DNA of 8,058 nucleotides. It comes from Gammaproteobacteria bacterium. Lineage in GTDB: Bacteria; Pseudomonadota; Gammaproteobacteria; Woeseiales; Woeseiaceae. The DNA lies in the NCBI GenBank assembly GCA_002717685.1, contig PBBK01000007.1, positions 16,571 through 24,628 on the forward strand, in the 5' to 3' direction. Under the pieces are notes generated by a model, which was not told the DNA's origin, did no database searches, and saw only the letters and a list, made by a program, of their open reading frames with translations. The translations under genes were made by a program, and so were the position numbers. Position 1 is the first letter of the stretch; every line of letters starts with the position of its first letter. Shown here piece by piece: positions 1-6,838 of this stretch.

Positions 1-1196
1 CCTCGAATAATTACGTGTTTTAACTCACGATTTGGAGACATTATATCCTGTGCAATCAAGGTTCCTCTCGGAGGGTTTTGATAAAAATAATCCTTGATAC
101 CACTATGTATAGCTTTTGTAAGCTTTAATTGATAATTCTTACTATTAAGTTTTTTTTCTTCGTTTGGATTAGAAATATAAGCCATTTCAACAAGTATAGA
201 TGGAATATCAGGTGATTTTAAAACAAGAAACCCCGCTTGCTGAGTTTTACTACGATGTATAGCCCCTACTTTTGCCAACTGGTTGAGCACCCTTTGTCCA
301 ATATCTAAACTAACAGAAATTACTGCATTTTTCGAAAGATCCATCAAAACTGAAGCTAAATCATCATCTTTATCGGATAAAGATATACCCCCAACAAGAT
401 CAGAAGCATTTTCTCTTTGTTCTAATCTCTTGGCCGCTTCGTCACTAGCTCCTTTTAGCGATACAGCGTAAACCGATGCACCCTTAGCTCGTCTATCATT
501 CACCGCATCAGCATGAATAGAAATAAACAGATCCGCGTTATTTTGTCGGGCTACTTCCATTCTATCCCTATGATTGACATATTTATCGTTATTACGAACC
601 AATATAGCCCTCATACCTCTTTCTCGATTAATACGGCTAAACAAGTGACGACCTACGGATAAAGCAACATCTTTTTCTTTTATTTTGTTGCGGCCAATGG
701 CCCCAGGATCATATCCTCCGTGACCAGGATCAATAACAATTGTTATATATCTGGGAGCTTCAACTTCATTTTTATCGGCGTAACTATTTTTAGTTTGTGT
801 AATATTATTTTTAAACAAATCAATTACCAGACTATGGCCAACTTGATTATCTTTGTTAGTCAAAAAAACTTTTGATTTTGAAATATCTTCTATATCAAGA
901 ACAACTCGAAGACCTTCTTTAGGTCGGATGCCAGTACGAACATTTCTAATCAATCCCTTACTCAGTGATTTTTTTTGAAAGGATTGTGATAAATGAGTAT
1001 TGTTTAAATCAACAACTAATCTATTTGGATTTCTCAGAAAAAACGAATTGTATATTTCTTTGTTACTTAGATCCAAAACCAGTCGCGTTTGATCTTGGTT
1101 TGATCCAATTCTTATATTTTCAAGGGTAGTTTGGCCTTGGATCGCAACTGATAGCGAACACAGGATTAATGCAAATGTTAAGCGTTCCCGAAGCAT
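1..1196 (-). CDS. amiB: N-acetylmuramoyl-L-alanine amidase, AmiB type (3'-truncated by window edge)
   Basis: Periplasmic zinc amidase that cleaves the bond between N-acetylmuramic acid and the stem peptide, so that daughter cells can separate at division. Reading from the ATG at 1196 gives 398 codons before the left edge. Residues 1-22 look like a Sec signal peptide (RER, then a hydrophobic stretch); the Cys at 13 is not in a lipobox. An AMIN domain, which targets the septum, spans about 24-128. The Amidase_3 domain spans about 151-371, with likely zinc ligands H159 (DPGHGG), E174 and H228 (SIHAD) and catalytic E337 (LVEMAY). The insert at about 250-318 matches the autoinhibitory segment relieved by EnvC or NlpD-like activators in this family. 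The last visible residues (HVIIR) look like the start of a LysM domain. GGAGG at 1210-1214 lies 13 bases before the ATG, rather far. The symbol rests on the nnr-tsaE-amiB order. Confidence 0.93.
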   Translation of the reverse strand, partial: MLRERLTFALILCSLSVAIQGQTTLENIRIGSNQDQTRLVLDLSNKEIYNSFFLRNPNRLVVDLNNTHLSQSFQKKSLSKGLIRNVRTGIRPKEGLRVVLDIEDISKSKVFLTNKDNQVGHSLVIDLFKNNITQTKNSYADKNEVEAPRYITIVIDPGHGGYDPGAIGRNKIKEKDVALSVGRHLFSRINRERGMRAILVRNNDKYVNHRDRMEVARQNNADLFISIHADAVNDRRAKGASVYAVSLKGASDEAAKRLEQRENASDLVGGISLSDKDDDLASVLMDLSKNAVISVSLDIGQRVLNQLAKVGAIHRSKTQQAGFLVLKSPDIPSILVEMAYISNPNEEKKLNSKNYQLKLTKAIHSGIKDYFYQNPPRGTLIAQDIMSPNRELKHVIIR

Positions 1197-1238
1197 TGAC
1201 GAATAAATTCCTCCAATCGACAGGTCTTTTGATATGAC

Positions 1239-1265
1239 ATTATAGAAATATGACAAAAAAAACAA
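1239..1265 (-). promoter_or_regulatory. candidate promoter for amiB
   Basis: On the minus strand a perfect TATAAT lies at 1244-1239, about 43 bases before the amiB ATG. TTGTTT at 1265-1260 (3 of 6 matches to TTGACA, 15-base spacer) is the best -35 I can find. An A/T tract (7 A and 8 T on this strand, 1273-1255) covers the region where an UP element would sit. A second TATAAT lies at 1286-1281 without a good -35. Such hexamers arise by chance in AT-rich DNA. The 112-base gap after tsaE, the widest within this operon, is the contextual support for a separate amiB promoter. Confidence 0.4.
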
Positions 1266-1308
1266 ATTTTTTTCTTCGAAATTATAGGGATACAGCTTTT
1301 ACTTAATA

Positions 1309-1788
1309 CTACTTTAAATCAAAAAAATCATGTTTAAAACTTTTTAAAATCTCGCTTCCACGTTTACTTATTGAGATTAACTGACATGCTCGACCATGAG
1401 AATAATAATTCAGTTTAATCAAGATATCAGCTTCATTCACTAGTGCAGGGAATTTTTCTGCCCATTCAATTATCATAAGACCTGAATACAAATCAGACCA
1501 ACCAAGGAACTCTATCTCATTTAATGAGATAACTCTATATAAATCAATATGATATATAATCCCATCTGGAAAATCATATGGCTCCACCAAAGTATATGTC
1601 GGGCTTGGAACAGCTCCTTTGTGACCAAATTCTCCCAAAATTGCACGGGCTAATGTTGTTTTCCCAACCCCTAACTCACCCTCAAGAAGAATCATCCATC
1701 CACAATATTTTTTTGGCAAAAGTTCCGCTATTTTTCTCCCTAATTTTATAGTATCTTTTTCTTTCTCTAAAATTATTGATGGGTTCAT
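1309..1788 (-). CDS. tsaE: tRNA threonylcarbamoyladenosine biosynthesis ATPase TsaE
   Basis: Cytoplasmic P-loop ATPase that works with TsaB and TsaD to place threonylcarbamoyl on A37 of ANN-decoding tRNAs (t6A). With the ATG at 1788 the protein has 159 residues, close to the roughly 153 of E. coli TsaE. Walker A is GELGVGKTT at residues 37-45. The family motif PSPTYTLVEPY is at 61-71, HIDLYR with D82 at 80-85, and IEWAEK at 107-112. The chosen ATG overlaps the nnr stop as ATGA, the classic sign of translational coupling, and aligns with the E. coli N-terminus. An in-frame TTG at 1800 would add four residues and is less likely. No Shine-Dalgarno is visible before either start, so reinitiation from nnr is the probable way it is translated. 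Stop is TAG. Confidence 0.96.
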   Translation of the reverse strand: MNPSIILEKEKDTIKLGRKIAELLPKKYCGWMILLEGELGVGKTTLARAILGEFGHKGAVPSPTYTLVEPYDFPDGIIYHIDLYRVISLNEIEFLGWSDLYSGLMIIEWAEKFPALVNEADILIKLNYYSHGRACQLISISKRGSEILKSFKHDFFDLK

Positions 1789-3272
1789 GGGTTCGCCCAA
1801 AATTTTATTTGATCCATTAAATCAGTTGCAATTGTACCCCTCTCACCAATAAGTGCTGCAATATCGCCTGATTTTGCATGTATCGCAACTCCAATAGCAG
1901 CAGATTCAGATGAAGATAAACCCTGTGCTAAGAGTCCACCTATTATTCCTGCAAGAATATCTCCCATTCCTGGTGATGCCATCCCTGGATTACCCTCAGT
2001 ACATATCAATGGAATAGAATCCCTAGATGCTATTAGTGTTCCCATTCCTTTTAAAACAATATTACCTTTATACATTTTCTGTAACCGTTTCAATGATGAC
2101 AGCCTATCTAACTGAACATTAGTAGTAGAATCATTCAACAAACGAGCTGCTTCTCCTGGATGTGGTGTTAAAATCCAATCTTCTCTCTGATTGGGTTTTT
2201 TCGCTAATATATTTAAACCATCAGCATCAACGACTATTGGTTGCGAAGAGGTAATTACCTTAGAAAATATTTCATTTGCCCAATCACTTTTTCCGAGACC
2301 AGGCCCGATAACAATAGTAGTAATATCTGAAAGAATTTCATCAATATCATTAGCTTTTCTTATAGGGCAAGACATTAATTCTGGTCTGGTCAAGGGAATG
2401 GAATCGCAATGCGATGGATGTGTAGCTATAGTTACGCGGCCTGCTCCACACCTTAGAGCTGCTTCTCCTGCCAAAAGAACAGCTCCTAACATACCGGGGC
2501 TTCCACCTACTATTAGTAAGTGACCAAAATCTCCTTTGTGGGCATCCCTTTCTCTAATAGGTAAAGCATTAGTTATTACTTCATTAGATATACATTCTAT
2601 CTGAGGTTTGACTTCATTGTAGCAATCCCTGGGTATATCTAGATCGTCAAATTTTTTTTCGCCATAATAATTTTGTCCACGCCCCATATAACAACTCCCT
2701 GTTAGAGCGACAAAAATTATTGTCATATCAGCTCTAACAGCATTACCCATTAAAGCTCCAGTATCACTATTAATACCGGTAGGTATATCTAACGACACCA
2801 CTTTTGCATCATGTTTATTTATCTTGTCAACCGCTTCAGAAAAGCTACCTTTTATTTTACGAGATAAGCCGCTTCCCAAAATAGCATCTACAATAAGATC
2901 TGCATTAGGATCAATAGATCCAGACCACAACCCAAACTTTCCATTATCTGCAATAAAATCTTTATATGCTTGTAGAGCATCATTTTTTAGATTTTTTGGT
3001 AATACCAAAGCTGACACTGAAACATCAAAACCTTTTTTTGCGGCAAGTCTTGCAAAAACAAAACCATCTCCAGCATTATTCCCGCCTCCACAAATAACTT
3101 TCCAGTTTTTAGTGTAAGAAAATTGTTTGATCGTATGTTCTAGTGCAGCTTCAGCCGCTTTATGCATTAATAAATAACTATTTATCCCTTCTTTTTTCAT
3201 AGCAGCAAGATCAATTTTCCGAGCATCTTCGTTCGAATAAATTTTTTGAGGTATTCTAGGTTCTTGTCTCAT
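1785..3272 (-). CDS. nnr: bifunctional NAD(P)H-hydrate epimerase / ADP-dependent NAD(P)H-hydrate dehydratase
   Basis: Repair enzyme for hydrated NADH and NADPH. The N-terminal YjeF_N domain (about 1-225) epimerises R- to S-NAD(P)HX, and the C-terminal ribokinase-like domain (about 235-495) dehydrates the S form using ADP. N-terminal marks: GGGNNAGDGF at 62-71, DAILGSGLSRKIKG at 129-142 and SLDIPTGINSDTG at 160-172. C-terminal marks: KGDFGHLLIVGGSPG at 246-260, VIGPGLG at 321-327, DADGLN at 349-354, TPHPGEAARLL at 369-379 and GNPGMASPGMGD at 427-438, with D438 as the expected catalytic base. In this last motif P434 stands where relatives I recall have glycine. The 495-residue fused length is normal for the family. 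The ATG at 3272 has no Shine-Dalgarno and lies at about the predicted transcription start, so the message may be leaderless. The gene is the first of nnr-tsaE-amiB. Stop is TGA. Confidence 0.97.
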   Translation of the reverse strand: MRQEPRIPQKIYSNEDARKIDLAAMKKEGINSYLLMHKAAEAALEHTIKQFSYTKNWKVICGGGNNAGDGFVFARLAAKKGFDVSVSALVLPKNLKNDALQAYKDFIADNGKFGLWSGSIDPNADLIVDAILGSGLSRKIKGSFSEAVDKINKHDAKVVSLDIPTGINSDTGALMGNAVRADMTIIFVALTGSCYMGRGQNYYGEKKFDDLDIPRDCYNEVKPQIECISNEVITNALPIRERDAHKGDFGHLLIVGGSPGMLGAVLLAGEAALRCGAGRVTIATHPSHCDSIPLTRPELMSCPIRKANDIDEILSDITTIVIGPGLGKSDWANEIFSKVITSSQPIVVDADGLNILAKKPNQREDWILTPHPGEAARLLNDSTTNVQLDRLSSLKRLQKMYKGNIVLKGMGTLIASRDSIPLICTEGNPGMASPGMGDILAGIIGGLLAQGLSSSESAAIGVAIHAKSGDIAALIGERGTIATDLMDQIKFWANP

Positions 3273-3278
3273 ATAACG

Positions 3279-3309
3279 ATTATACTGTTTTACGATAGGA
3301 ATCTATCAA
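3279..3309 (-). promoter_or_regulatory. candidate promoter for nnr-tsaE(-amiB)
   Basis: On the minus strand TTGATA (3309-3304, 5 of 6) is followed after 19 bases by a perfect TATAAT (3284-3279). The spacer is at the long end of the usual range. Transcription would start about seven bases beyond the -10, at or next to the A of the nnr ATG at 3272, which predicts a leaderless or nearly leaderless mRNA. The -35 touches the queG start codon on the other strand. Confidence 0.45.
3281..3300 (+). promoter_or_regulatory. candidate -10 element and Shine-Dalgarno for queG
   Basis: TATACT at 3281-3286 matches the -10 consensus at 5 of 6 positions and would give a leader of about 17 bases. No credible -35 is found 16-18 bases upstream. 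AGGA at 3297-3300, nine bases before the ATG at 3310, is a reasonable Shine-Dalgarno and supports that start. The -10 overlaps the opposing nnr -10 by four bases. Confidence 0.3.
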
Positions 3310-4386
3310 ATGAATGCAATATTAAAAAAAAATAAAATAATCCCTTTTACTCTTGCTCAAAAGATTAAATCATGGGGTAAAGAAATCGGTTTTGAACAAG
3401 TTGGTATCAGCGATATTCAACTTAAAGAGGCAGATGCTCGCCTCAAATTATGGTTAGAAAAAAAATTTCATGGTGAAATGACCTACATGAGACAACATGG
3501 CTCAAAGAGAAGTCATCCAAAAGAATTAGTGCCGGGAACTATTAGTGTTATATCTGCAAGAATGAATTATTTACCTGAAAGAAAGGAGAAAATGGCTGAA
3601 CTTTTAGATCACAAAAAAAAAGCTTATATTTCCCGATATGCCTTGGGCAGAGATTATCATAAAGTATTACGTAATAGACTAAGTATTCTAGGGAAACGTA
3701 TTCAAAATTATATTGGATCATATGGATATCGTGTGTTTGTCGATAGCGCTCCAGTACTCGAAAAACCCCTAGCTGAGAAAGCGGGACTTGGCTGGATTGG
3801 CAAGCACACCAACCTTATTAATCGCAATGCTGGATCTTGGTTTTTTCTAGGTGAGTTATACACTGATTTAAAACTACCTACTGATACTCCAGAAAAAACA
3901 CATTGCGGATCTTGTAAAAAATGTATTGATGTTTGCCCCACAAATGCAATAGTTGAACCATATATTCTTGATGCAAGGAGATGTATTTCATATTTAACAA
4001 TAGAGCACAAAACATCAATCCCTGAAGAGCTAAGGCCATTAATAGGTAATCGGATTTTTGGATGTGACGATTGTCAGATATTCTGTCCTTGGAATAAATT
4101 TGCCATAAAAACACAAGAAAAGGATTTTTCTCCTCGACATAAACTAAATGATTCTAATTTGATTGATTTATTTCAATGGAACAAAAAAACATGGATGAGA
4201 AACACTGAGGGAAGCGCTATCCGCCGGATTGGTTATAATCAGTGGTTAAGAAATATTGCTGTAGGCCTTGGCAATGGAGGAAGAACTCCTGATATATTGA
4301 ATGCATTACGTAAAAAATTAAATCATAAATCTATCATGGTACGTGAACATGTTCGCTGGGCTATAAAACAACATCTAAAAAAATAA
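3310..4386 (+). CDS. queG: epoxyqueuosine reductase QueG
   Basis: Cobalamin-dependent iron-sulfur enzyme that reduces epoxyqueuosine to queuosine at the wobble position of GUN-anticodon tRNAs (Asp, Asn, His, Tyr), the last step of the pathway. The 358 residues are slightly fewer than the 379 of E. coli QueG. The family stretch RYALGRDYHKVLR is at 109-121, and D145 in VDSAPVLEK is the expected catalytic acid. The dicluster ferredoxin-like region supplies eight cysteines for two 4Fe-4S clusters: C199, C202, C205, C209, C225, C252, C255 and C259. A basic C-terminal tail with HEAT-like helices (about 300-358) fits tRNA binding. It lies divergent to nnr, as in E. coli, and has one of the few recognisable Shine-Dalgarno sites here. 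It ends two bases from the stop of convergent panC. Function requires B12 made or taken up by the cell, which this window cannot show. Confidence 0.97.
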   Translation: MNAILKKNKIIPFTLAQKIKSWGKEIGFEQVGISDIQLKEADARLKLWLEKKFHGEMTYMRQHGSKRSHPKELVPGTISVISARMNYLPERKEKMAELLDHKKKAYISRYALGRDYHKVLRNRLSILGKRIQNYIGSYGYRVFVDSAPVLEKPLAEKAGLGWIGKHTNLINRNAGSWFFLGELYTDLKLPTDTPEKTHCGSCKKCIDVCPTNAIVEPYILDARRCISYLTIEHKTSIPEELRPLIGNRIFGCDDCQIFCPWNKFAIKTQEKDFSPRHKLNDSNLIDLFQWNKKTWMRNTEGSAIRRIGYNQWLRNIAVGLGNGGRTPDILNALRKKLNHKSIMVREHVRWAIKQHLKK

Positions 4387-4388
4387 AA

Positions 4389-5249
4389 TTACAAAGAAAA
4401 ACAAATATTATCAATCAATCTAACCTTCCCGAGTTTTACGGCTGCAATTAAAACCAGATTTCTATCTTCATTATTAGGTTCTTGGAGATTATCAGCATGG
4501 CACACTTTAACATATTCGGGTTTAAATCCTTTTGCTTGTAGCTTCCTTAGAGATTCTTTTTCAAGTTCATAAAAATTTCTATTGTTTTCTTTTATTTGGG
4601 TAACAATATTTTTTAAAAACTTATAAAACTCTGGGGCAATCAATCTCTCTCTATCAGAAAGAAACTGATTACGTGAACTCATTGCTAAACCATCAACTTC
4701 ACGTTGGATAGGCCCACTTAAGATCTTAATAGGTAAATTAATATCTTTTACCAATCGTTTGACAACTAAAATCTGTTGGTAATCTTTTTGTCCAAAAACA
4801 GCAATATCTGGTTGGATGATATTAAAAAATCGTATTAACACAGAAGCCACCCCATCAAAATGTCCGGGTCTATATTTCCCGCACAAATTTTTTGTTAATG
4901 ACGGCTCAGAAATAACTGTTGCATCTTCAGCGCCAAATGGATAAATCGTTTCAATATTCGGAGCGAATAGGATATCTACAGGAATATCGCTAAGTTTTGA
5001 AATATCTAGATCTAATGAACTTGGATACGTTTTAAAATCTTCTCTTCGATCAAATTGTGTCGGATTAATAAATATAGAAACGACTACACGATCAGCATGA
5101 GAAAGAGCTAATCTAACTAAACCGATATGCCCCTCATGAAGACTGCCCATAGTTGGAACATAAGCGACACTTTCCTTGTTCTCTTTCCAACTATGAATTT
5201 GCCGACGCAACAAACTCTTATCATTCATTACATCCAATTCTTTTTCCAT
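4389..5249 (-). CDS. panC: pantothenate synthetase (pantoate-beta-alanine ligase)
   Basis: Cytoplasmic ligase that joins D-pantoate and beta-alanine through a pantoyl-adenylate, using ATP, to make pantothenate (vitamin B5). With the ATG at 5249 it has 286 residues, near the usual 280-290. The nucleotidyltransferase motif PTMGSLHEGH is at 32-41 with H38 and H41. VSIFINPTQF is at 57-66, RPGHFDG at 127-133, FGQKDYQQ at 152-159 and the KMSKS-like MSSRN at 190-194. An in-frame TTG at 5252 directly before the ATG is a less likely start. The gene follows panB after 23 bases without a clear Shine-Dalgarno, and is the last gene of the folK-kinase-panB-panC operon. Its stop lies two bases from the queG stop, leaving no room for a dedicated terminator. 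The beta-alanine source (panD or another route) is not in the window. Confidence 0.97.
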   Translation of the reverse strand: MEKELDVMNDKSLLRRQIHSWKENKESVAYVPTMGSLHEGHIGLVRLALSHADRVVVSIFINPTQFDRREDFKTYPSSLDLDISKLSDIPVDILFAPNIETIYPFGAEDATVISEPSLTKNLCGKYRPGHFDGVASVLIRFFNIIQPDIAVFGQKDYQQILVVKRLVKDINLPIKILSGPIQREVDGLAMSSRNQFLSDRERLIAPEFYKFLKNIVTQIKENNRNFYELEKESLRKLQAKGFKPEYVKVCHADNLQEPNNEDRNLVLIAAVKLGKVRLIDNICFSL

Positions 5250-5272
5250 CAATAACTATAATTCTAAAGAAA

Positions 5273-6103
5273 TTATGAGAAACAATGCTCAGGTGCTGGG
5301 TATTCACGATTTTTAACTGCCTCTACATAACTTTTAATTGCTTCAAGAGGTGATTCCTTACCCTGTATAAAATTTTTAACAAATTTCGGTGTTCGACCTT
5401 GTGTAATGTCTAAAATATCATACAAAACTAAAATCTGACCATCAATATCGGGGCCGGCCCCAATACCTATAACTGGCACATCAAGAGCCTCCTTAATAGA
5501 TTGCCCGAGTTCGTTAGGAACGCACTCAAGAAGCACTATATCTGCCCCAGCATCTTGAAGTCGAAGGGCGTTGTTTTTCATTGCTGTTGCATGTTTTGGG
5601 TCCCGACCCTGTATCGTAAATCCTCCAATCTTATGAACTGATTGTGGCTTAAGACCGAGATGAGCACATACAGCAATATCATGACTAGCAAGATGACTAA
5701 CAATTTCAATTTGTCCTTCACCTCCCTCAAGTTTAATCATCATTGCACCACCTTCTTGCATTAGTCGGACTGCATTCTCTAGAGCTTGATTAGGATCTGA
5801 ATAACTCATAAAAGGCATATCTGACACCAAAAAGGCGTGTTGAAGATTACGTTTTACATTTGAGGTATGATAAATAATATCTTCAACCGTAACAGGAACT
5901 GTTGTATCGTGACCTTGAATAACCATTCCCAAAGAATCTCCTACTAAAACAAGATCTATCCCTGCTGCATCGATAAGAAGTGCAAAACTAGCATCATAAG
6001 CAGTTAAGCAAGCTATTATTTCACCGTTCTTTTTCATCTCTTTTAGAGATGCGATATTAACTGGAGGTTCTGACATCCTTCGGTGTTCTAGTTGTGTATA
6101 CAT
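5273..6103 (-). CDS. panB: 3-methyl-2-oxobutanoate hydroxymethyltransferase (ketopantoate hydroxymethyltransferase)
   Basis: First committed step of pantothenate synthesis: transfers a hydroxymethyl group from 5,10-methylene-tetrahydrofolate to 2-oxoisovalerate, giving ketopantoate. It is a TIM-barrel enzyme, usually decameric. Numbered from the ATG at 6103 (276 residues), the metal ligands are D56 (VGDSLGM), D95 (SDMPFMSY) and E126, with K124 in IKLEGGE, HLGLKPQSV at 148-156, catalytic E193 in LLECVP and VIGIGAG at 211-217. A second ATG at 6076 gives 267 residues and aligns better with the 264-residue E. coli protein, which begins just before IASL. A TATAAT at 6109-6104 directly abuts the first ATG; if it is a working -10, transcription would start inside the longer frame and the 6076 start would be right. 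GAAGG touches the 6076 ATG, too close for a normal Shine-Dalgarno. I give the longer frame and leave the start open. Confidence 0.97.
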   Translation of the reverse strand: MYTQLEHRRMSEPPVNIASLKEMKKNGEIIACLTAYDASFALLIDAAGIDLVLVGDSLGMVIQGHDTTVPVTVEDIIYHTSNVKRNLQHAFLVSDMPFMSYSDPNQALENAVRLMQEGGAMMIKLEGGEGQIEIVSHLASHDIAVCAHLGLKPQSVHKIGGFTIQGRDPKHATAMKNNALRLQDAGADIVLLECVPNELGQSIKEALDVPVIGIGAGPDIDGQILVLYDILDITQGRTPKFVKNFIQGKESPLEAIKSYVEAVKNREYPAPEHCFS

Positions 6104-6110
6104 ATTATAG

Positions 6111-6132
6111 TCAAGCTATTATCAAGTTATTA
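6111..6132. repeat. 11-base tandem direct repeat upstream of panB
   Basis: Two adjacent copies, TCAAGCTATTA (6111-6121) and TCAAGTTATTA (6122-6132), differ at one base. They fill about half of the 46-base gap between the kinase stop and panB. On the minus strand the first copy overlaps a TTGACT and ends next to the TATAAT at 6109-6104. An 11-base period is close to one helical turn, as expected for side-by-side protein binding on one face, but slippage could equally produce it. Confidence 0.6.
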
Positions 6133-6149
6133 AAAATTAAACCCGTTAT

Positions 6150-6827
6150 TCAACCAAATGCAACTTCAGTTATTGGATTATAAAAATGTCTTCCACTGGT
6201 TGTCTGTTCTATCTGCTCAAGTAGCTGCAGATAATCAGCATCATTATTAATCGGATCTATCGAAGTGGTGTTAACTATAAGTAAGGGTGCTTCATCATAA
6301 TTATAATAATGCTGAGCAAATGCTTCATTCAAACTTTCTAAATAGTGTTTGTCAATAAATGTTTCATGAGAGATATCGCGATGGTAAATTCGTTGTAGTA
6401 AAGCATCTACTGAGGCCTGGAGATAAATAACAAGATCGGGAGCAATGGATTTCATTTCTACTTTTTCGCATATTTTATTATAAAGCTCCATTTCTTCAGG
6501 ATTTAAATTAATTTCGGCAAATAGTCGATCTTTGTCTATATGAAAATCTGCAACTCTGATAGAAGCAAACATATCTGCTTGCCTTAATTCTTCAAGTTGT
6601 TTAGCGCGTTGGAACAAGAAAAAAAGTTGTGTTGGTAGAGCATCTTTTCTTCGGTTTCTATAAAATCCTTCAAGAAATGGATTCTCACTCGCCTTCTCTA
6701 AGATCAACTCGCCTGAAAGACTTTCAGCTAATCGTTTTGCAAGACTTGTTTTTCCAGCACCTATTGAACCTTCAATCACAATAAATCGTGATGCTTTTTG
6801 ATGTTTTTCCAATTTTTCAACATTCAT
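6150..6827 (-). CDS. deoxynucleoside kinase family protein
   Basis: Predicted cytoplasmic kinase that phosphorylates a deoxyribonucleoside to its 5'-monophosphate with ATP (salvage). The protein has 225 residues. The P-loop GSIGAGKT is at 20-27, an acidic stretch ILEKASENPFL at 42-52, and LFFLFQRAKQLEEL at 68-81 is a helix typical of the family. ADFHIDKDRLFA at 93-104 occupies the DRS/ERS-like substrate region. PDLVIYLQAS at 130-139 leads into the arginine-rich lid, RIYHRDISHETFIDKHYLESLNEAF (146-170). These marks fit the dCK/dGK/dNK fold rather than thymidylate kinase. Which base it prefers (A, G or C) cannot be read from sequence, so I give no symbol. It lies 11 bases after folK and 46 before panB, inside an otherwise folate/pantothenate operon. 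The ATG at 6827 has no Shine-Dalgarno. Stop is TGA. Confidence 0.9.
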   Translation of the reverse strand: MNVEKLEKHQKASRFIVIEGSIGAGKTSLAKRLAESLSGELILEKASENPFLEGFYRNRRKDALPTQLFFLFQRAKQLEELRQADMFASIRVADFHIDKDRLFAEINLNPEEMELYNKICEKVEMKSIAPDLVIYLQASVDALLQRIYHRDISHETFIDKHYLESLNEAFAQHYYNYDEAPLLIVNTTSIDPINNDADYLQLLEQIEQTTSGRHFYNPITEVAFG

Positions 6828-6838
6828 AATTTTCTAGC

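Noticed and set aside
283..471. 62-codon plus-strand reading frame
   Set aside because: It lies wholly antisense to the amiB amidase domain, has no recognisable motif or ribosome site, and is a shadow of the coding strand.
2191..3117. Two plus-strand reading frames (110 and 97 codons) antisense to nnr
   Set aside because: nnr carries intact family motifs across both stretches. The antisense products are low-complexity and match nothing I recognise.
3708..4114. Two minus-strand reading frames antisense to queG
   Set aside because: They cover the iron-sulfur cluster region of queG, whose eight cysteines are all preserved. The frames overlap each other and lack start signals.
5250..5252. TTG start for panC three bases before the ATG
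   Set aside because: An ATG follows directly, no ribosome site favours the TTG, and the extra residue has no family support.
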